DNA of 64,000 nt, from the NCBI RefSeq assembly GCF_028649395.1, contig NZ_JAQSUW010000017.1, forward strand, positions 298,854 to 362,853, written 5' to 3'. Below are positions 34,106 through 44,101 of the stretch, piece after piece; the first letter of the stretch is position 1, and each line of letters opens with the position of its first letter. A program made the position numbers and the translations under genes. The notes under the pieces were generated by a model that saw only the letters and a list, made by a program, of their open reading frames with translations, was not told the origin of the DNA and ran no database searches. The stretch is from Pseudomonas sp. Gutcm_11s. Its GTDB lineage: Bacteria; Pseudomonadota; Gammaproteobacteria; Pseudomonadales; Pseudomonadaceae.

Positions 34106-34573
34106 TCACAGGGGCTTGGCCACCATCAGCCAGAAGATGGCGATGAAGGCGATGAACGCCGGCCAGCCGAGCACGAACCAGATACGCATATAGCGCTCGG
34201 CACGCTCCGGTAGCTCGCCGCCGCTCTGCAGTGCCTCGATGGCCATGTCGCGCACGCGGATCTGCAGCCACAGCACCGGCAGCCAGCACAGCCCGGCGAA
34301 GACGAATAGCCCGACGCTCCACAGCAGCCATGCCTGGTTCAGCGGCCAGCCGCCGAGCTTGGCCAGGCCCAGGCCGGATAGCGGCTGAAAGACGGCCGTC
34401 GTCGCGATGAACAGCCAGTCGGCGGTGACTAGGTGGCGGAAGGTGGTGGCGATCATCTCCACGCGCCCGCTGCGCCAGGCGCGCAACGCGTAGTACGCCG
34501 AGCCCAGACCGGTGCCGAACAGCAGGGTGGAAGAGAGAACGTGCAGGGTCTTGAGCAGCAGGTAGAGCGTCAT
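34106..34573 (-). CDS. DUF2269-family integral membrane protein
   Basis: The 155-residue protein has four hydrophobic segments (about 4-25, 50-70, 80-105, 132-152), beginning MTLYLLLKTLHVLSSTLLFG, typical of DUF2269 proteins. Function unknown. It lies 28 bp downstream of another small membrane protein gene, in a likely operon behind ilvA, and ends 4 bp from the convergent HAD gene. Confidence 0.75.
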   Translation of the reverse strand: MTLYLLLKTLHVLSSTLLFGTGLGSAYYALRAWRSGRVEMIATTFRHLVTADWLFIATTAVFQPLSGLGLAKLGGWPLNQAWLLWSVGLFVFAGLCWLPVLWLQIRVRDMAIEALQSGGELPERAERYMRIWFVLGWPAFIAFIAIFWLMVAKPL

Positions 34574-34601
34574 CGCTGCTGCTCGCGATGGAGAAGAGGC
34601 A

Positions 34602-35045
34602 TCAGGCCGGCTTGGCCCCCATCAGGGCGAAGATCGCCAGCAGCAGGACCAGCATCACCGCCGCATAGGCGACCACGAAGCGCAGCAGCTTGGCCGGCAC
34701 GTTGCCTGCGGCGACGGCCTTCTGCCAGGCGCCCAGGCGGTTGTGCAGGAGCAGGCCGAACAGCACCAGCACGCCGAACATCTTGGCGCTGAACAGCAGC
34801 CAGGTCGCACCCAGCGACAGGCCGACCGTGTGCACCAGCCACCAGCCGCTGACCGGCAGGCTCAGGGTGACCAGGCCGATGGCCGGCATGCTGTACAGGC
34901 GGGTGACGCGCAGCTTGCGGGTCAGGATCGCCGCATCGCCCGAGCGGTTGGCCTTCCACAGCATGAAGGTATGGGCGATGAAGCCCGCCAGGATCAGTAC
35001 AGCGGGAATCAGGTGGGCGTACTTCAGCAGTTGGTAGTGTTCCAT
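34602..35045 (-). CDS. Small integral membrane protein (four spans, related to CopD/DUF2269 type)
   Basis: The 147-residue protein begins MEHYQLLKYAHLIPAVLILA, with four hydrophobic segments and a KYAHLIPA helix carrying a His, as in HupE/CopD-like b-type folds. No function is assigned. It starts 9 bp after ilvA ends, so it is probably co-transcribed with ilvA. Histidines in two helices could bind haem; this is speculation. Confidence 0.7.
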   Translation of the reverse strand: MEHYQLLKYAHLIPAVLILAGFIAHTFMLWKANRSGDAAILTRKLRVTRLYSMPAIGLVTLSLPVSGWWLVHTVGLSLGATWLLFSAKMFGVLVLFGLLLHNRLGAWQKAVAAGNVPAKLLRFVVAYAAVMLVLLLAIFALMGAKPA

Positions 35046-35054
35046 CAGTGTTCC

Positions 35055-36569
<1,515 letters not shown>

Positions 36570-36760
36570 CACGGGTATCACGGCGCAGAGAAGGAGGGAG
36601 AGGGGAGTCTACTCCGCCCGCACCGCGCGCGGCCACCCGCGCGGCTGCGCTGGCGAGCCGACCGGCGGCGGGAATCTTTTGCCGCGCGTGTCAGTCAGTC
36701 AGCTCAGGCCCCTTGTGCAGTGGCGTGCCGCTCCCACACCCCACTTCATGAGGATCCGCC

Positions 36761-37888
36761 ATGGCCGTTCCCTCTCGCGTACCCGTGCCCGGCACTTCCG
36801 GCGATGACCTGCTGGTCGCGCCCGCCGAACCCAGCCGCCTGGTTGGCGGTGCCGGCGATGACATCCTGATCGACAGCCCCGGCTCCGACGCCCTGGTCGG
36901 CGGCGCCGGCCACAACCGCCTGTATGGCGGCCTCGGCAGCGACTACTACACCTACGACCTGGCCGCCGCCGGCCGCGACGAAATCCTCGACTTCGACCCC
37001 AGCCCATCCTGGGTCAACGTCAACCTCGACACCCTGATCATCAGCGAGAGCCTGGAAGAGTTCGGGCCCTTCGAGCGCCGCGACGACGACCTGCTGATCG
37101 GCCTGAGCGGCGAGCCGGGCGTGGTGACGGTCAAATACTTCTTCCTCGACCCGGCGTTCCGCATCGAGATCTTCCGCTTCGGCAACACAGTGATCACCGA
37201 CGAGCAGATCCTGCGCAACTTCCACATCGACCCGACCATGCCCATCGGCCGTAGCGCCGACAACCCGCCGACCTACACCGGTGACTTGATCCGCCTGACC
37301 GGCAACGAGCAGGCCAATCGCCTGGCGGCGGCGGACCGGCCGACCTACCTGCTCGGCCGCGGCGGCAACGACCTGCTGATCGGCAGCCGCCACGGCGATG
37401 TGCTCAACGGCGGCAGCAGCAAGCCGATGTTCCTCGGCGACAACCGCTGGAACCGCCTCTACGGCGGGCCGGGCAACGACTACTACCAGGTCGACTCCGT
37501 GGTCGACTTCGGCGACCAGCAGATCTACGACTACGACCCCACGCCGGGCAACCTCGACACCCTGCAGATTCGTGGCGATGTCGGCGGCGCGGCGGGCGTG
37601 CACATGAACGGTGTGGCCGGTGGTGACCTGATCATCGAGCTGTACACCGAGCAGCGCATCGTCATCAGCAACTACTTCCTCGACCGGGCCTTCGTGGTCG
37701 AGAAGATCGTCTTCGACGACGGCAGCGTGCTCGACGAGGCCGCGGTACGCCAGCGCGTGGGGCTGCCGGCGGCGCTGGCGCCACAGGCCAGCCTGAGCAC
37801 GCCGCCGCACTGCTGCGCGGATGATGTCGGTGGCGATGCCTGGCTGAATCTGACGCTGCTCGCTGGTGCGGCGCTGGGTGGCGGCTGA
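36761..37888 (+). CDS. RTX-like calcium-binding repeat protein with two tandem modules
   Basis: The ATG at 36761 with GAGG upstream gives 375 residues. Each of two modules (about 11-155 and 178-335) has one to three glycine-aspartate nonapeptides (GTSGDDLLV, GGAGDDILI; GRGGNDLLI, GGPGNDYYQ) followed by a haemolysin-type calcium-binding-related domain (a DDDLLIGL or GGDLIIEL strand, then YFFLD or NYFLD). There is no signal peptide, catalytic domain or neighbouring type I secretion gene. A vicinal CC (351-352) and a Gly-rich end follow. Export by a type I system encoded elsewhere is possible. It sits between ilvA and rpiA, which are neighbours or near-neighbours in PAO1, so it is probably an insertion. 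Confidence 0.72.
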   Translation: MAVPSRVPVPGTSGDDLLVAPAEPSRLVGGAGDDILIDSPGSDALVGGAGHNRLYGGLGSDYYTYDLAAAGRDEILDFDPSPSWVNVNLDTLIISESLEEFGPFERRDDDLLIGLSGEPGVVTVKYFFLDPAFRIEIFRFGNTVITDEQILRNFHIDPTMPIGRSADNPPTYTGDLIRLTGNEQANRLAAADRPTYLLGRGGNDLLIGSRHGDVLNGGSSKPMFLGDNRWNRLYGGPGNDYYQVDSVVDFGDQQIYDYDPTPGNLDTLQIRGDVGGAAGVHMNGVAGGDLIIELYTEQRIVISNYFLDRAFVVEKIVFDDGSVLDEAAVRQRVGLPAALAPQASLSTPPHCCADDVGGDAWLNLTLLAGAALGGG

Positions 37889-37952
37889 TCGGCGCTGCGG
37901 CGAGCCGGTCGGGGCGGCTATAATCGCGGTTTTCCAGCCCGGCAGAAGCGTC

Positions 37953-38624
37953 ATGACCCAGGATCAGCTCAAGCAGGCGGTGGCCCAGGCCGCCGTCGAC
38001 CACATTCTTCCCCACCTCGACAGCAAGAGCGTGATCGGCGTCGGCACCGGCTCCACCGCCAACTTCTTCATCGACGCCCTGGCCCAGCACAAGATGGCCT
38101 TCGACGGCGCCGTGGCCAGCTCCGAAGCCACCGCTGCACGCCTCAAGGGCCACGGCATCCCGGTCTACGACCTGAATGCGGTGGACGGCCTGGAGTTCTA
38201 CATCGACGGCGCCGACGAGAGCGATGAGCGCCTCAATCTGATCAAGGGCGGCGGCGCGGCCCTGACCCGCGAGAAGATCGTCGCGGCCGTGGCCAAGACC
38301 TTCGTCTGCATCGCCGATGGCAGCAAGCTGGTGCCGGTGCTCGGCGCCTTCCCGCTGCCAGTCGAGGTGATTCCCATGGCCCGCAGCCACGTGGCGCGCC
38401 AGCTGGTGAAGCTGGGCGGTGACCCGGTGTACCGCGAGGGTGTGGTCACCGACAACGGCAACATCATTCTCGACGTGCACAACATGAGCATCACCGACCC
38501 GGTGAAGCTGGAGGCGGACATCAACGCCATCGTCGGCGTGGTCACCAACGGCCTGTTCGCTGCGCGCCCGGCCGACCTGTTGCTGCTCGGCACCAGCGAA
38601 GGCGTGAAGACGCTCAAGGCCTGA
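37953..38624 (+). CDS. rpiA: Ribose-5-phosphate isomerase A
   Basis: The ATG at 37953 gives 223 residues (MTQDQLKQAVAQAAVDHILP), the standard length. It has the family motifs GVGTGSTANFFIDAL, YIDGADESD, KGGGAALTREKI and NGLFAARPADLLLLG. It interconverts ribose-5-phosphate and ribulose-5-phosphate in the pentose phosphate pathway. Single gene, closed by a palindromic terminator. Confidence 0.97.
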   Translation: MTQDQLKQAVAQAAVDHILPHLDSKSVIGVGTGSTANFFIDALAQHKMAFDGAVASSEATAARLKGHGIPVYDLNAVDGLEFYIDGADESDERLNLIKGGGAALTREKIVAAVAKTFVCIADGSKLVPVLGAFPLPVEVIPMARSHVARQLVKLGGDPVYREGVVTDNGNIILDVHNMSITDPVKLEADINAIVGVVTNGLFAARPADLLLLGTSEGVKTLKA

Positions 38625-38641
38625 TCTCAGCGCCGTAATGC

Positions 38642-38669
38642 AAAAGACCCGGCCTAGGCCGGGTCTTTT
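38642..38669. terminator. Bidirectional terminator between rpiA and the permease gene
   Basis: A perfect palindrome, AAAAGACCCGGCC TA GGCCGGGTCTTTT, centred on CCTAGG, between convergent genes. Confidence 0.9.
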
Positions 38670-38684
38670 TGTTTGCGTGGGGGC

Positions 38685-40202
38685 TCAGGCGACGTTGCCG
38701 CTGATGCCCGGCGCGCGGCGGGTACGATGGCTGCGTACCCAGCGCGGGCCTTGCGGGCCGTAGACGCACGGCGGCTCGGGGAACAGCGCCAGCAGCGTGA
38801 GGTACAGCAGCGCGGCGATGCCCAGGGTCACCGGCAGGCTGATGTCGATGCCGCCGGCCAGCTCGCCGAGCGGTCCGACGAACTGCCCCGGCAGGTTGAC
38901 GAAGGCCAGGCCGATGGCCGCGCTCGGCAGCCAGGCACCCATGCCACGCCAGTTCCAGCCACCCTCGAACCAGTAGGCGCCGCCACGCTGGCCGCGGGTG
39001 AACACCTGCAGGTCATCGGCGTGGTAGAAGCCGCGGCGCACCAGCAGGCCGAGCAGCATGATGACCATCCACGGGCTGGTGCAGGTGATGATCAGCACGG
39101 CGAAGGTCGACACGCTCTGCACCAGGTTGAAGGCGAAGCGGCCGATGAAGATGAAGGCGATCGACATCACCCCGATCAGCAGTGTGGCCTGCACCCGGCT
39201 GAGCAGGCGCGGCATCACGCTGGACATGTCCAGGCCGGTGCCATACAGCGCGGTGGTGCCGGTGGACATGCCGCCGATCACCGCAATCAGACACACCGGC
39301 AGGAAGAACCAGGTGGGCGACACGGCCAGCAGGCCGCCGACGTAGTTGTAGTTGGCGATGTAGTCCGGTGCCTTCACCGCGACGATGGTCGCGGTGATCA
39401 GGCCGAAGAAGAACGGGATCAGGGTGCCCAGTTGGGCGCAGATCACCGCCAGCATGATGCGTTTCTGCGAGGTCTCGCGCGGGATGTAGCGCGACCAGTC
39501 GCCGAGGAAGGCGCCGAACGACACCGGGTTGCTCATGGCCAGCAGCGCGGCGCCGATGAACGAGGCCCAGAAGCCCGGCTGGTCGAGTTGCACACTGCCG
39601 GCGTAGCTGGCGTCGAACGGGCCGAAGAAGGCGGCGGCGCCGAGCAGGAACAGCAGGCTGGCGGCCAGCACGGCGATCTTGTTGACCCACAGCATGAAGC
39701 GGAAGCCGTAGATGCACACCACCAGCACCAGCACGGCGAACAGGCCGTAGGCCAGGCCCAGGGTCAGGTCGGTCTCCGGCAGGCCGAACAGGCGCTTGGC
39801 GCCGCCGATCAGGGCGTCGCCCGAGCTCCACACCGACAGCGAGAAGAAGGCGATGGCGGTGAGCAGCGAGAGGAACGAGCCGACGATGCGCCCGTGCACG
39901 CCGAAGTGGGCGCCGGACGACACCGCGTTGTTGGTGCCGTTGAGCGCGCCGAACAGGCCCATCGGGGCGAGGATCAGCGAGCCGACCAGCACGCCGAGCA
40001 GGATGGCCCAGGCGCCGGCCTCGAAGGACAGGCCGAAGATCACCGGGAAGCTGCCCAGCACGGCGGTGGAGAAGGTGTTGGCGCCGCCGAAGATCAGACG
40101 GAACAGGTCCAGGGGCTTGGCGTGGCGCTCGTGAGCGGGGATCTGCTCGACCCCGAAGGTTTCTATCTGCGTGATCGTTTGTGGCTTGTTGTTGTTATCC
40201 AT
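38685..40202 (-). CDS. NCS1-family (CodB-like) permease of the gbu operon
   Basis: The 505-residue protein has about 12 hydrophobic spans and belongs to the purine-cytosine permease/NCS1 family (LDLFRLIFGGANTFSTAVLG; GTNNAVSSGAHFGVHG). Its position after gbuA matches the PAO1 PA1419 transporter. Because it is in an operon with guanidinobutyrase, I infer it imports 4-guanidinobutyrate or a similar guanidino compound rather than cytosine. It is 21 bp downstream of the SnoaL-like gene. Confidence 0.82.
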   Translation of the reverse strand: MDNNNKPQTITQIETFGVEQIPAHERHAKPLDLFRLIFGGANTFSTAVLGSFPVIFGLSFEAGAWAILLGVLVGSLILAPMGLFGALNGTNNAVSSGAHFGVHGRIVGSFLSLLTAIAFFSLSVWSSGDALIGGAKRLFGLPETDLTLGLAYGLFAVLVLVVCIYGFRFMLWVNKIAVLAASLLFLLGAAAFFGPFDASYAGSVQLDQPGFWASFIGAALLAMSNPVSFGAFLGDWSRYIPRETSQKRIMLAVICAQLGTLIPFFFGLITATIVAVKAPDYIANYNYVGGLLAVSPTWFFLPVCLIAVIGGMSTGTTALYGTGLDMSSVMPRLLSRVQATLLIGVMSIAFIFIGRFAFNLVQSVSTFAVLIITCTSPWMVIMLLGLLVRRGFYHADDLQVFTRGQRGGAYWFEGGWNWRGMGAWLPSAAIGLAFVNLPGQFVGPLGELAGGIDISLPVTLGIAALLYLTLLALFPEPPCVYGPQGPRWVRSHRTRRAPGISGNVA

Positions 40203-40223
40203 TGTTCTCTCCCGGGATGCCCA

Positions 40224-40631
40224 TCAGGTGTTCGGCAGCTGCTCCGGCATGGCCGATAGGTGCTCGTGGCAGGCCAGCCAACGGCCCTGTTCTTGTTGTT
40301 GGCGGAAGACGATGGTCTCCCGTTCCAGGCACTCCACGACCTCGCCGCCCACCTGCAGGCGCGTGGCGACATCGTGAATGAAAATCGCCAGCTCGCCCTG
40401 CAGGCTGACGACCGGATTGCTCGAGGCGCAGGCCAGCACGCGGAAGCCGTCGCGCTGCCAGTCGTCCCACAGGGCGCGATAGGCCGCGCGGCCGATCAGC
40501 GGCTGTGCGGTGGTGTGGAAGACGAAGCTGGCATCTGTGCTGAAGGCGGCGAAGTAGCCCTCGGTATCGTTGCTGGCGAAGGCCTCCACCAGGGTGCGGG
40601 CGGCCGCCAGCACCTGCTGTTCGGCATTCAT
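40224..40631 (-). CDS. SnoaL-like (NTF2-fold) small protein in the gbu operon
   Basis: This 135-residue protein (MNAEQQVLAAARTLVEAFAS) has the cone-shaped NTF2/DUF4440 pattern, with a central FSTDASFVFHTTAQPLIGR segment. Its ATG overlaps the gbuA stop (ATGA), implying coupled translation. Such proteins can be isomerases, hydrolases or just binding proteins. No clear catalytic set is recognised. The conserved link to gbuA (PAO1 PA1420 position) suggests a role in guanidinobutyrate use. Confidence 0.72.
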   Translation of the reverse strand: MNAEQQVLAAARTLVEAFASNDTEGYFAAFSTDASFVFHTTAQPLIGRAAYRALWDDWQRDGFRVLACASSNPVVSLQGELAIFIHDVATRLQVGGEVVECLERETIVFRQQQEQGRWLACHEHLSAMPEQLPNT

Positions 40632-41587
40632 CGGCGCTGCACTCCCGGCAGGATGCAGAGCATCTCGTAGAGCAGGTTGGCGCCCAGCAGCGAGGTATTG
40701 CCGGTGGTGTCGTAGGGCGGCGAGACCTCGACCAGGTCGCCGCCGATGATGTCCAGGCCCTGGCAGCCACGGATGATCTCCATCGCCTGGATGGTGGTCA
40801 GGCCGCCGATCTCCGGGGTGCCGGTGCCGGGCGCCCAGGCCGGGTCGATGCCGTCGATGTCGAAGGACAGGTACACCGGGCCGCCACCGACCTTCTCGCG
40901 CACTTCGGCCATCAGCGGGGCGAGGGACTTGTGCCAGCACTCCTCGGCCTGCACCACGCGAAAGCCCTGCTTGCGGCTCCAGTTGAAGTCTTCGGCGGTG
41001 TAGCCCTGGGCGCGCAGGCCGATCTGCACCACGCGGTCGCAGTCGAGCAGGTCTTCTTCCACGGCGCGGCGGAAGGTGGTGCCGTGGGCGATCTTCTCGC
41101 CGAACATGTGGTCGTTCACATCGGCATGCGCGTCGATATGTACCAGGCCGACCTTGCCGTGCCTCTTCTTGATGGCGCGGAGGATCGGCAGGGTGATGGT
41201 GTGATCGCCACCGAGGGTCAGCGGCAGAATGCCGTGGCCGAGGATCTTGTCGTAGGACTCCTCGATGATGCGCACGGCTTCCAGCAGGTTGAAGGTGTTG
41301 ATCGCCACGTCGCCGATATCGGCCACGTTCAGCGAATCGAAGGGCGCAGCGCCAGTGGCCATGTTGTACGGGCGGATCATCACCGACTCGGCGCGGATTT
41401 CGCGCGGGCCGAAGCGGGTGCCGGAGCGCAACGAGGTGCCGATATCGAGCGGCACGCCGACGAAGGCGGCGTCGAGCTTGTCGAGTTCTTCCGGGGTCTG
41501 GATATGCGGCAGGCGAAGCATGGTGGCGATGCCGCCGAAGCGCGGCATCTCGTTGCCGCCCAGGGGCTGGTGGAGGATCTTGTCCAC
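40628..41587 (-). CDS. gbuA: 4-guanidinobutyrase GbuA
   Basis: The 319-residue ureohydrolase has the binuclear manganese ligands of the arginase/agmatinase family: His129 (GGDHT), Asp152/His154/Asp156 (HIDAHADVND), and Asp243/Asp245 (SFDIDGIDPAWAPG). It splits 4-guanidinobutyrate into GABA and urea. Length, N-terminus and neighbours (SnoaL-like gene, NCS1 permease, divergent LysR) match PAO1 gbuA rather than gpuA or speB (recollection). The GABA formed joins the same end route as the spu pathway. Confidence 0.92.
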   Translation of the reverse strand: MDKILHQPLGGNEMPRFGGIATMLRLPHIQTPEELDKLDAAFVGVPLDIGTSLRSGTRFGPREIRAESVMIRPYNMATGAAPFDSLNVADIGDVAINTFNLLEAVRIIEESYDKILGHGILPLTLGGDHTITLPILRAIKKRHGKVGLVHIDAHADVNDHMFGEKIAHGTTFRRAVEEDLLDCDRVVQIGLRAQGYTAEDFNWSRKQGFRVVQAEECWHKSLAPLMAEVREKVGGGPVYLSFDIDGIDPAWAPGTGTPEIGGLTTIQAMEIIRGCQGLDIIGGDLVEVSPPYDTTGNTSLLGANLLYEMLCILPGVQRR

Positions 41588-41704
41588 GGGGTGGCCTCAC
41601 GGTGTTGTGGTTATGATCGGCCAGGAGAACGCTGCCCCCGGCCAAGGCTTGGGCGGATTCTTGCGGGGTGGCGCGGCGGGAAGAATCTCTGTGGCGAAAT
41701 AATC

Positions 41705-41724
41705 AGTTCAGAAATTTCTGAACT
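41705..41724. promoter_or_regulatory. 20-bp perfect palindrome between gbuA and the LysR gene
   Basis: AGTTCAGAAATTTCTGAACT is a perfect palindrome containing the T-N11-A LysR motif (TTCAG-N6-CTGAA), 36 bp before the LysR ATG. It is the likely binding site of the divergent regulator. Confidence 0.7.
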
Positions 41725-41760
41725 AATGGCAGCCTTGTCCCGCTCACCGGAGACTGCCTC

Positions 41761-42654
41761 ATGACCCTCGCCCTGCCCGATCTCAAGCTGCTGCGTATCT
41801 TCGCCACGGTGGTTCGCTACCAGGGTTTCGCCGCCGCCCAGCAGGAACTGAACCTGTCCACTTCGGCGATCAGTACCTACATGAGCCAGCTGGAGTCGCA
41901 GCTGGGCCTGGTGCTCTGCCATCGTGGCCGTGGCGGTTTCAGCCTGACCAGCAAGGGCGAGCTGTTCCACCAGGAGTGCCTGCGCCTGCTGGCGGAACTG
42001 GAAGGCTTCGAGCGCTACTCGGCGGCGCTCAAGGGTGAGCTGCGCGGCACCCTCAACCTCGGCGTGCTGGATTCCACGGTGAGCGACCCGGCGCTGCCGC
42101 TGGCCGAGGTGATCGGCGCCTACAGCGACGAACACCCGGCCGTGCACCTGCACCTGTCGGTGATGAGCCCGCAGGAGTTGCAGCTGGCGGTGCTGGAGAA
42201 CCGCCTCGACCTGGCCATCGGCGCCTTCTATACGCGCACCAGCGGCCTCACCTACCAGGCGCTGCACCGCGAGCAGCACTGGCTGTACTGCAGCGACCGC
42301 CATCCGCTGTTCGAGCAGCGGCGCATTCCGCCCGAGGTGATCACCCAGCAGCGCATGGTCGGGCGTGGCTACTGGAGCCAGAGCGAGCTGGCCCGGCACG
42401 GCTTCAAGCACAGCGCGGCGACCGTGGAGTCGATGGAGGCGCAGCTGATCCTGGTGCTGTCCGGCGCCTATATCGGCTACCTGCCGGAGCACTACGCGCA
42501 GAGCTGGGTCGACCAGCGCCGGCTCAAGGTGCTGCTGCCGACCACCTTCGGCTACCAGGCGCCGTTCAGCCTCGCCCTGCGTCGCGGTCGCGCGCGTGAG
42601 CCGTTGATCCAGAGCTTCCGTGATCGGCTGAAAGGTCAGCTCGACCCCGCGTAG
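41761..42654 (+). CDS. gbuR: LysR-family regulator of gbuA (GbuR-like)
   Basis: The 297-residue protein has an N-terminal winged HTH (residues 6-65; GFAAAQQELNLSTSAISTYM) and a periplasmic-binding-type sensor domain (about 90-290). It is divergent from gbuA with a 20-bp palindrome between them. In PAO1 a LysR gene in the same position mediates induction by 4-guanidinobutyrate (known as GbuR). The HTH sequence SAISTYMSQLE is less usual than the common SxxSxxIxxLE. Confidence 0.85.
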   Translation: MTLALPDLKLLRIFATVVRYQGFAAAQQELNLSTSAISTYMSQLESQLGLVLCHRGRGGFSLTSKGELFHQECLRLLAELEGFERYSAALKGELRGTLNLGVLDSTVSDPALPLAEVIGAYSDEHPAVHLHLSVMSPQELQLAVLENRLDLAIGAFYTRTSGLTYQALHREQHWLYCSDRHPLFEQRRIPPEVITQQRMVGRGYWSQSELARHGFKHSAATVESMEAQLILVLSGAYIGYLPEHYAQSWVDQRRLKVLLPTTFGYQAPFSLALRRGRAREPLIQSFRDRLKGQLDPA

Positions 42655-42697
42655 CTGCGGCTACGCTTAGCTGACCCTGCACAACGGAGGTTCAGCC

Positions 42698-43030
42698 ATG
42701 GCCAGTAAATTCCACCTGAAGAAAGCCGCGAACGAGCAGTTCCACTTCAACCTGCACGCCGGCAACGGCGAGATCATCCTCAGCAGCGAGCAGTACAAGG
42801 CCAAGCAGTCGGCCCTGGATGGCATCGAGTCGGTGCGCAAGAACTCCCAGCGCGACGGCGCGTTCGAGATCAAGGCGGCCGCCGGCGGCAAGTATCACTT
42901 CGTGCTCAAGGCCACCAACGGCCAGGTGATCGGGCAGAGCCAGCTGTATGCCACTGAGGCCGGCGCCAAGGCCGGCACCGAATCGGTGAAGAAGAGCGCC
43001 CCGGACGCGACCCTGCAGGACGACAGCTGA
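42698..43030 (+). CDS. YegP-family protein with two DUF1508 repeats
   Basis: This 110-residue protein has two DUF1508 repeats (about 4-52 and 56-104), each with an FHFNLHAGNGEIILSSEQY-like or YHFVLKATNGQVIGQSQLY pattern and the SVRKN/SVKKS ending. GGAGG precedes the ATG. The family is widespread and of unknown function. Single gene, convergent with the beta-propeller gene after it. Confidence 0.88.
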   Translation: MASKFHLKKAANEQFHFNLHAGNGEIILSSEQYKAKQSALDGIESVRKNSQRDGAFEIKAAAGGKYHFVLKATNGQVIGQSQLYATEAGAKAGTESVKKSAPDATLQDDS

Positions 43031-43058
43031 TACCTGGCGTGGGGCGGCCGGCGCCGCC

Positions 43059-43982
43059 TCACTCGGCGGCTTGCTTCTCGAACACGTAGAACAGGTTCGG
43101 CTCGCTGACCAGGTACAGCCGGCCGTTGTCGTCGGTGGCCACGCCCTCGGCCTGTGGCACGCCGCGCTCCAGACCGTGCTGGCCGCCGAGCAGTGACAGC
43201 GAGCTGATCGGGCGGCCATCCGAGTTGATCTCCAGCACCAGCCGCGACTCGTCCGAGAGCGCCAGCAGATGGCCGGTATGGGTGTCGTAATCGAGGCTGG
43301 AGAGGTCGCGCACGAACAGGCGGGCGTCGCGCTTAGGATCATCCACCACATGCACCGCGAAGGGTTTGTCCGGATTGGTGTGGGGGAAGCCGTGGATCTC
43401 GTAGATGCGCACCGGGTCGCGCTCCTTGGCGGCGAACAGACGGTGATTAACGGCGTCGTAGGCCAGCCCCTCGAAGCCCTTGTTGCCATTCAGGCCGATG
43501 CCCAGCGACAGCTGCTCGGACTCGGCGGCGTCGACGAACTCGGTGTCGGCGTTGAGGTTGACTCGGTACAGGCGCTGCTGGCGCTCGTCGGTGATCACGT
43601 AGACGTCGCGGCTGATGTACTCGATGGCCTCCGGGTCGCCGAAGCCGACCAGTGCCACGCGGCGCAGCACCTTGCCGTCCAGCGACAGCTCGACGATCTC
43701 CGGATTCTTGTTGGTCACCGTGAAGAGGCTGTGACGATCCGGGTCGAAGGTCAGCGCCGAGACATCGGCGCTCAAGCCGTCGATGGGCTGGGCCTGGACC
43801 ACGACGCGATAGTCCGGCAGCCAGATCGATTTGTCGCGCCACTCGCTGGCATGGCGCCATTCTTGCACCACGAACCAGCCACGTTCGAGCAGGCGCCATT
43901 GGTGGGCAACTACCAGCAGCGCCACGAGGGCGAGCAATGCCAGGGTGGGCAGCAGGACACGAGCTTGAGTCAGGCGGCGCAT
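43059..43982 (-). CDS. Membrane-anchored SdiA-regulated / CarP-like beta-propeller protein (paralogue 1)
   Basis: The 307-residue protein has one N-terminal membrane segment (about 8-27), then a periplasmic SdiA-regulated-family propeller (IDGLSADVSALTFDPDRHSL; NKGFEGLAYD; EAEGVATDDNGRLYLVSEPN). PAO1 CarP, a calcium-regulated phytase-like propeller, belongs to this family (recollection). A second copy lies at 52229-53155. Enzymatic activity is unproven. It is divergent from an AraC regulator. Confidence 0.82.
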   Translation of the reverse strand: MRRLTQARVLLPTLALLALVALLVVAHQWRLLERGWFVVQEWRHASEWRDKSIWLPDYRVVVQAQPIDGLSADVSALTFDPDRHSLFTVTNKNPEIVELSLDGKVLRRVALVGFGDPEAIEYISRDVYVITDERQQRLYRVNLNADTEFVDAAESEQLSLGIGLNGNKGFEGLAYDAVNHRLFAAKERDPVRIYEIHGFPHTNPDKPFAVHVVDDPKRDARLFVRDLSSLDYDTHTGHLLALSDESRLVLEINSDGRPISSLSLLGGQHGLERGVPQAEGVATDDNGRLYLVSEPNLFYVFEKQAAE

Positions 43983-44101
43983 GGACGAGGTTCCGAGTCA
44001 GGGTGGCAGCATCAAAACAGCTGCAGCTGAATTCAAGCTTAAGAAAGCTGAACCGGGCCGCCGGCCAAGTTACCGAATACCACCGCAGCGGAAACGGCTT
44101 C

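Noticed and set aside
38673..40259. 528-codon plus-strand open frame opposite the NCS1 permease gene
   Set aside because: The translation is a His/Gln/Glu/Gly-rich string, as typically produced antisense to a membrane-protein gene; the permease has clear spans and family motifs.
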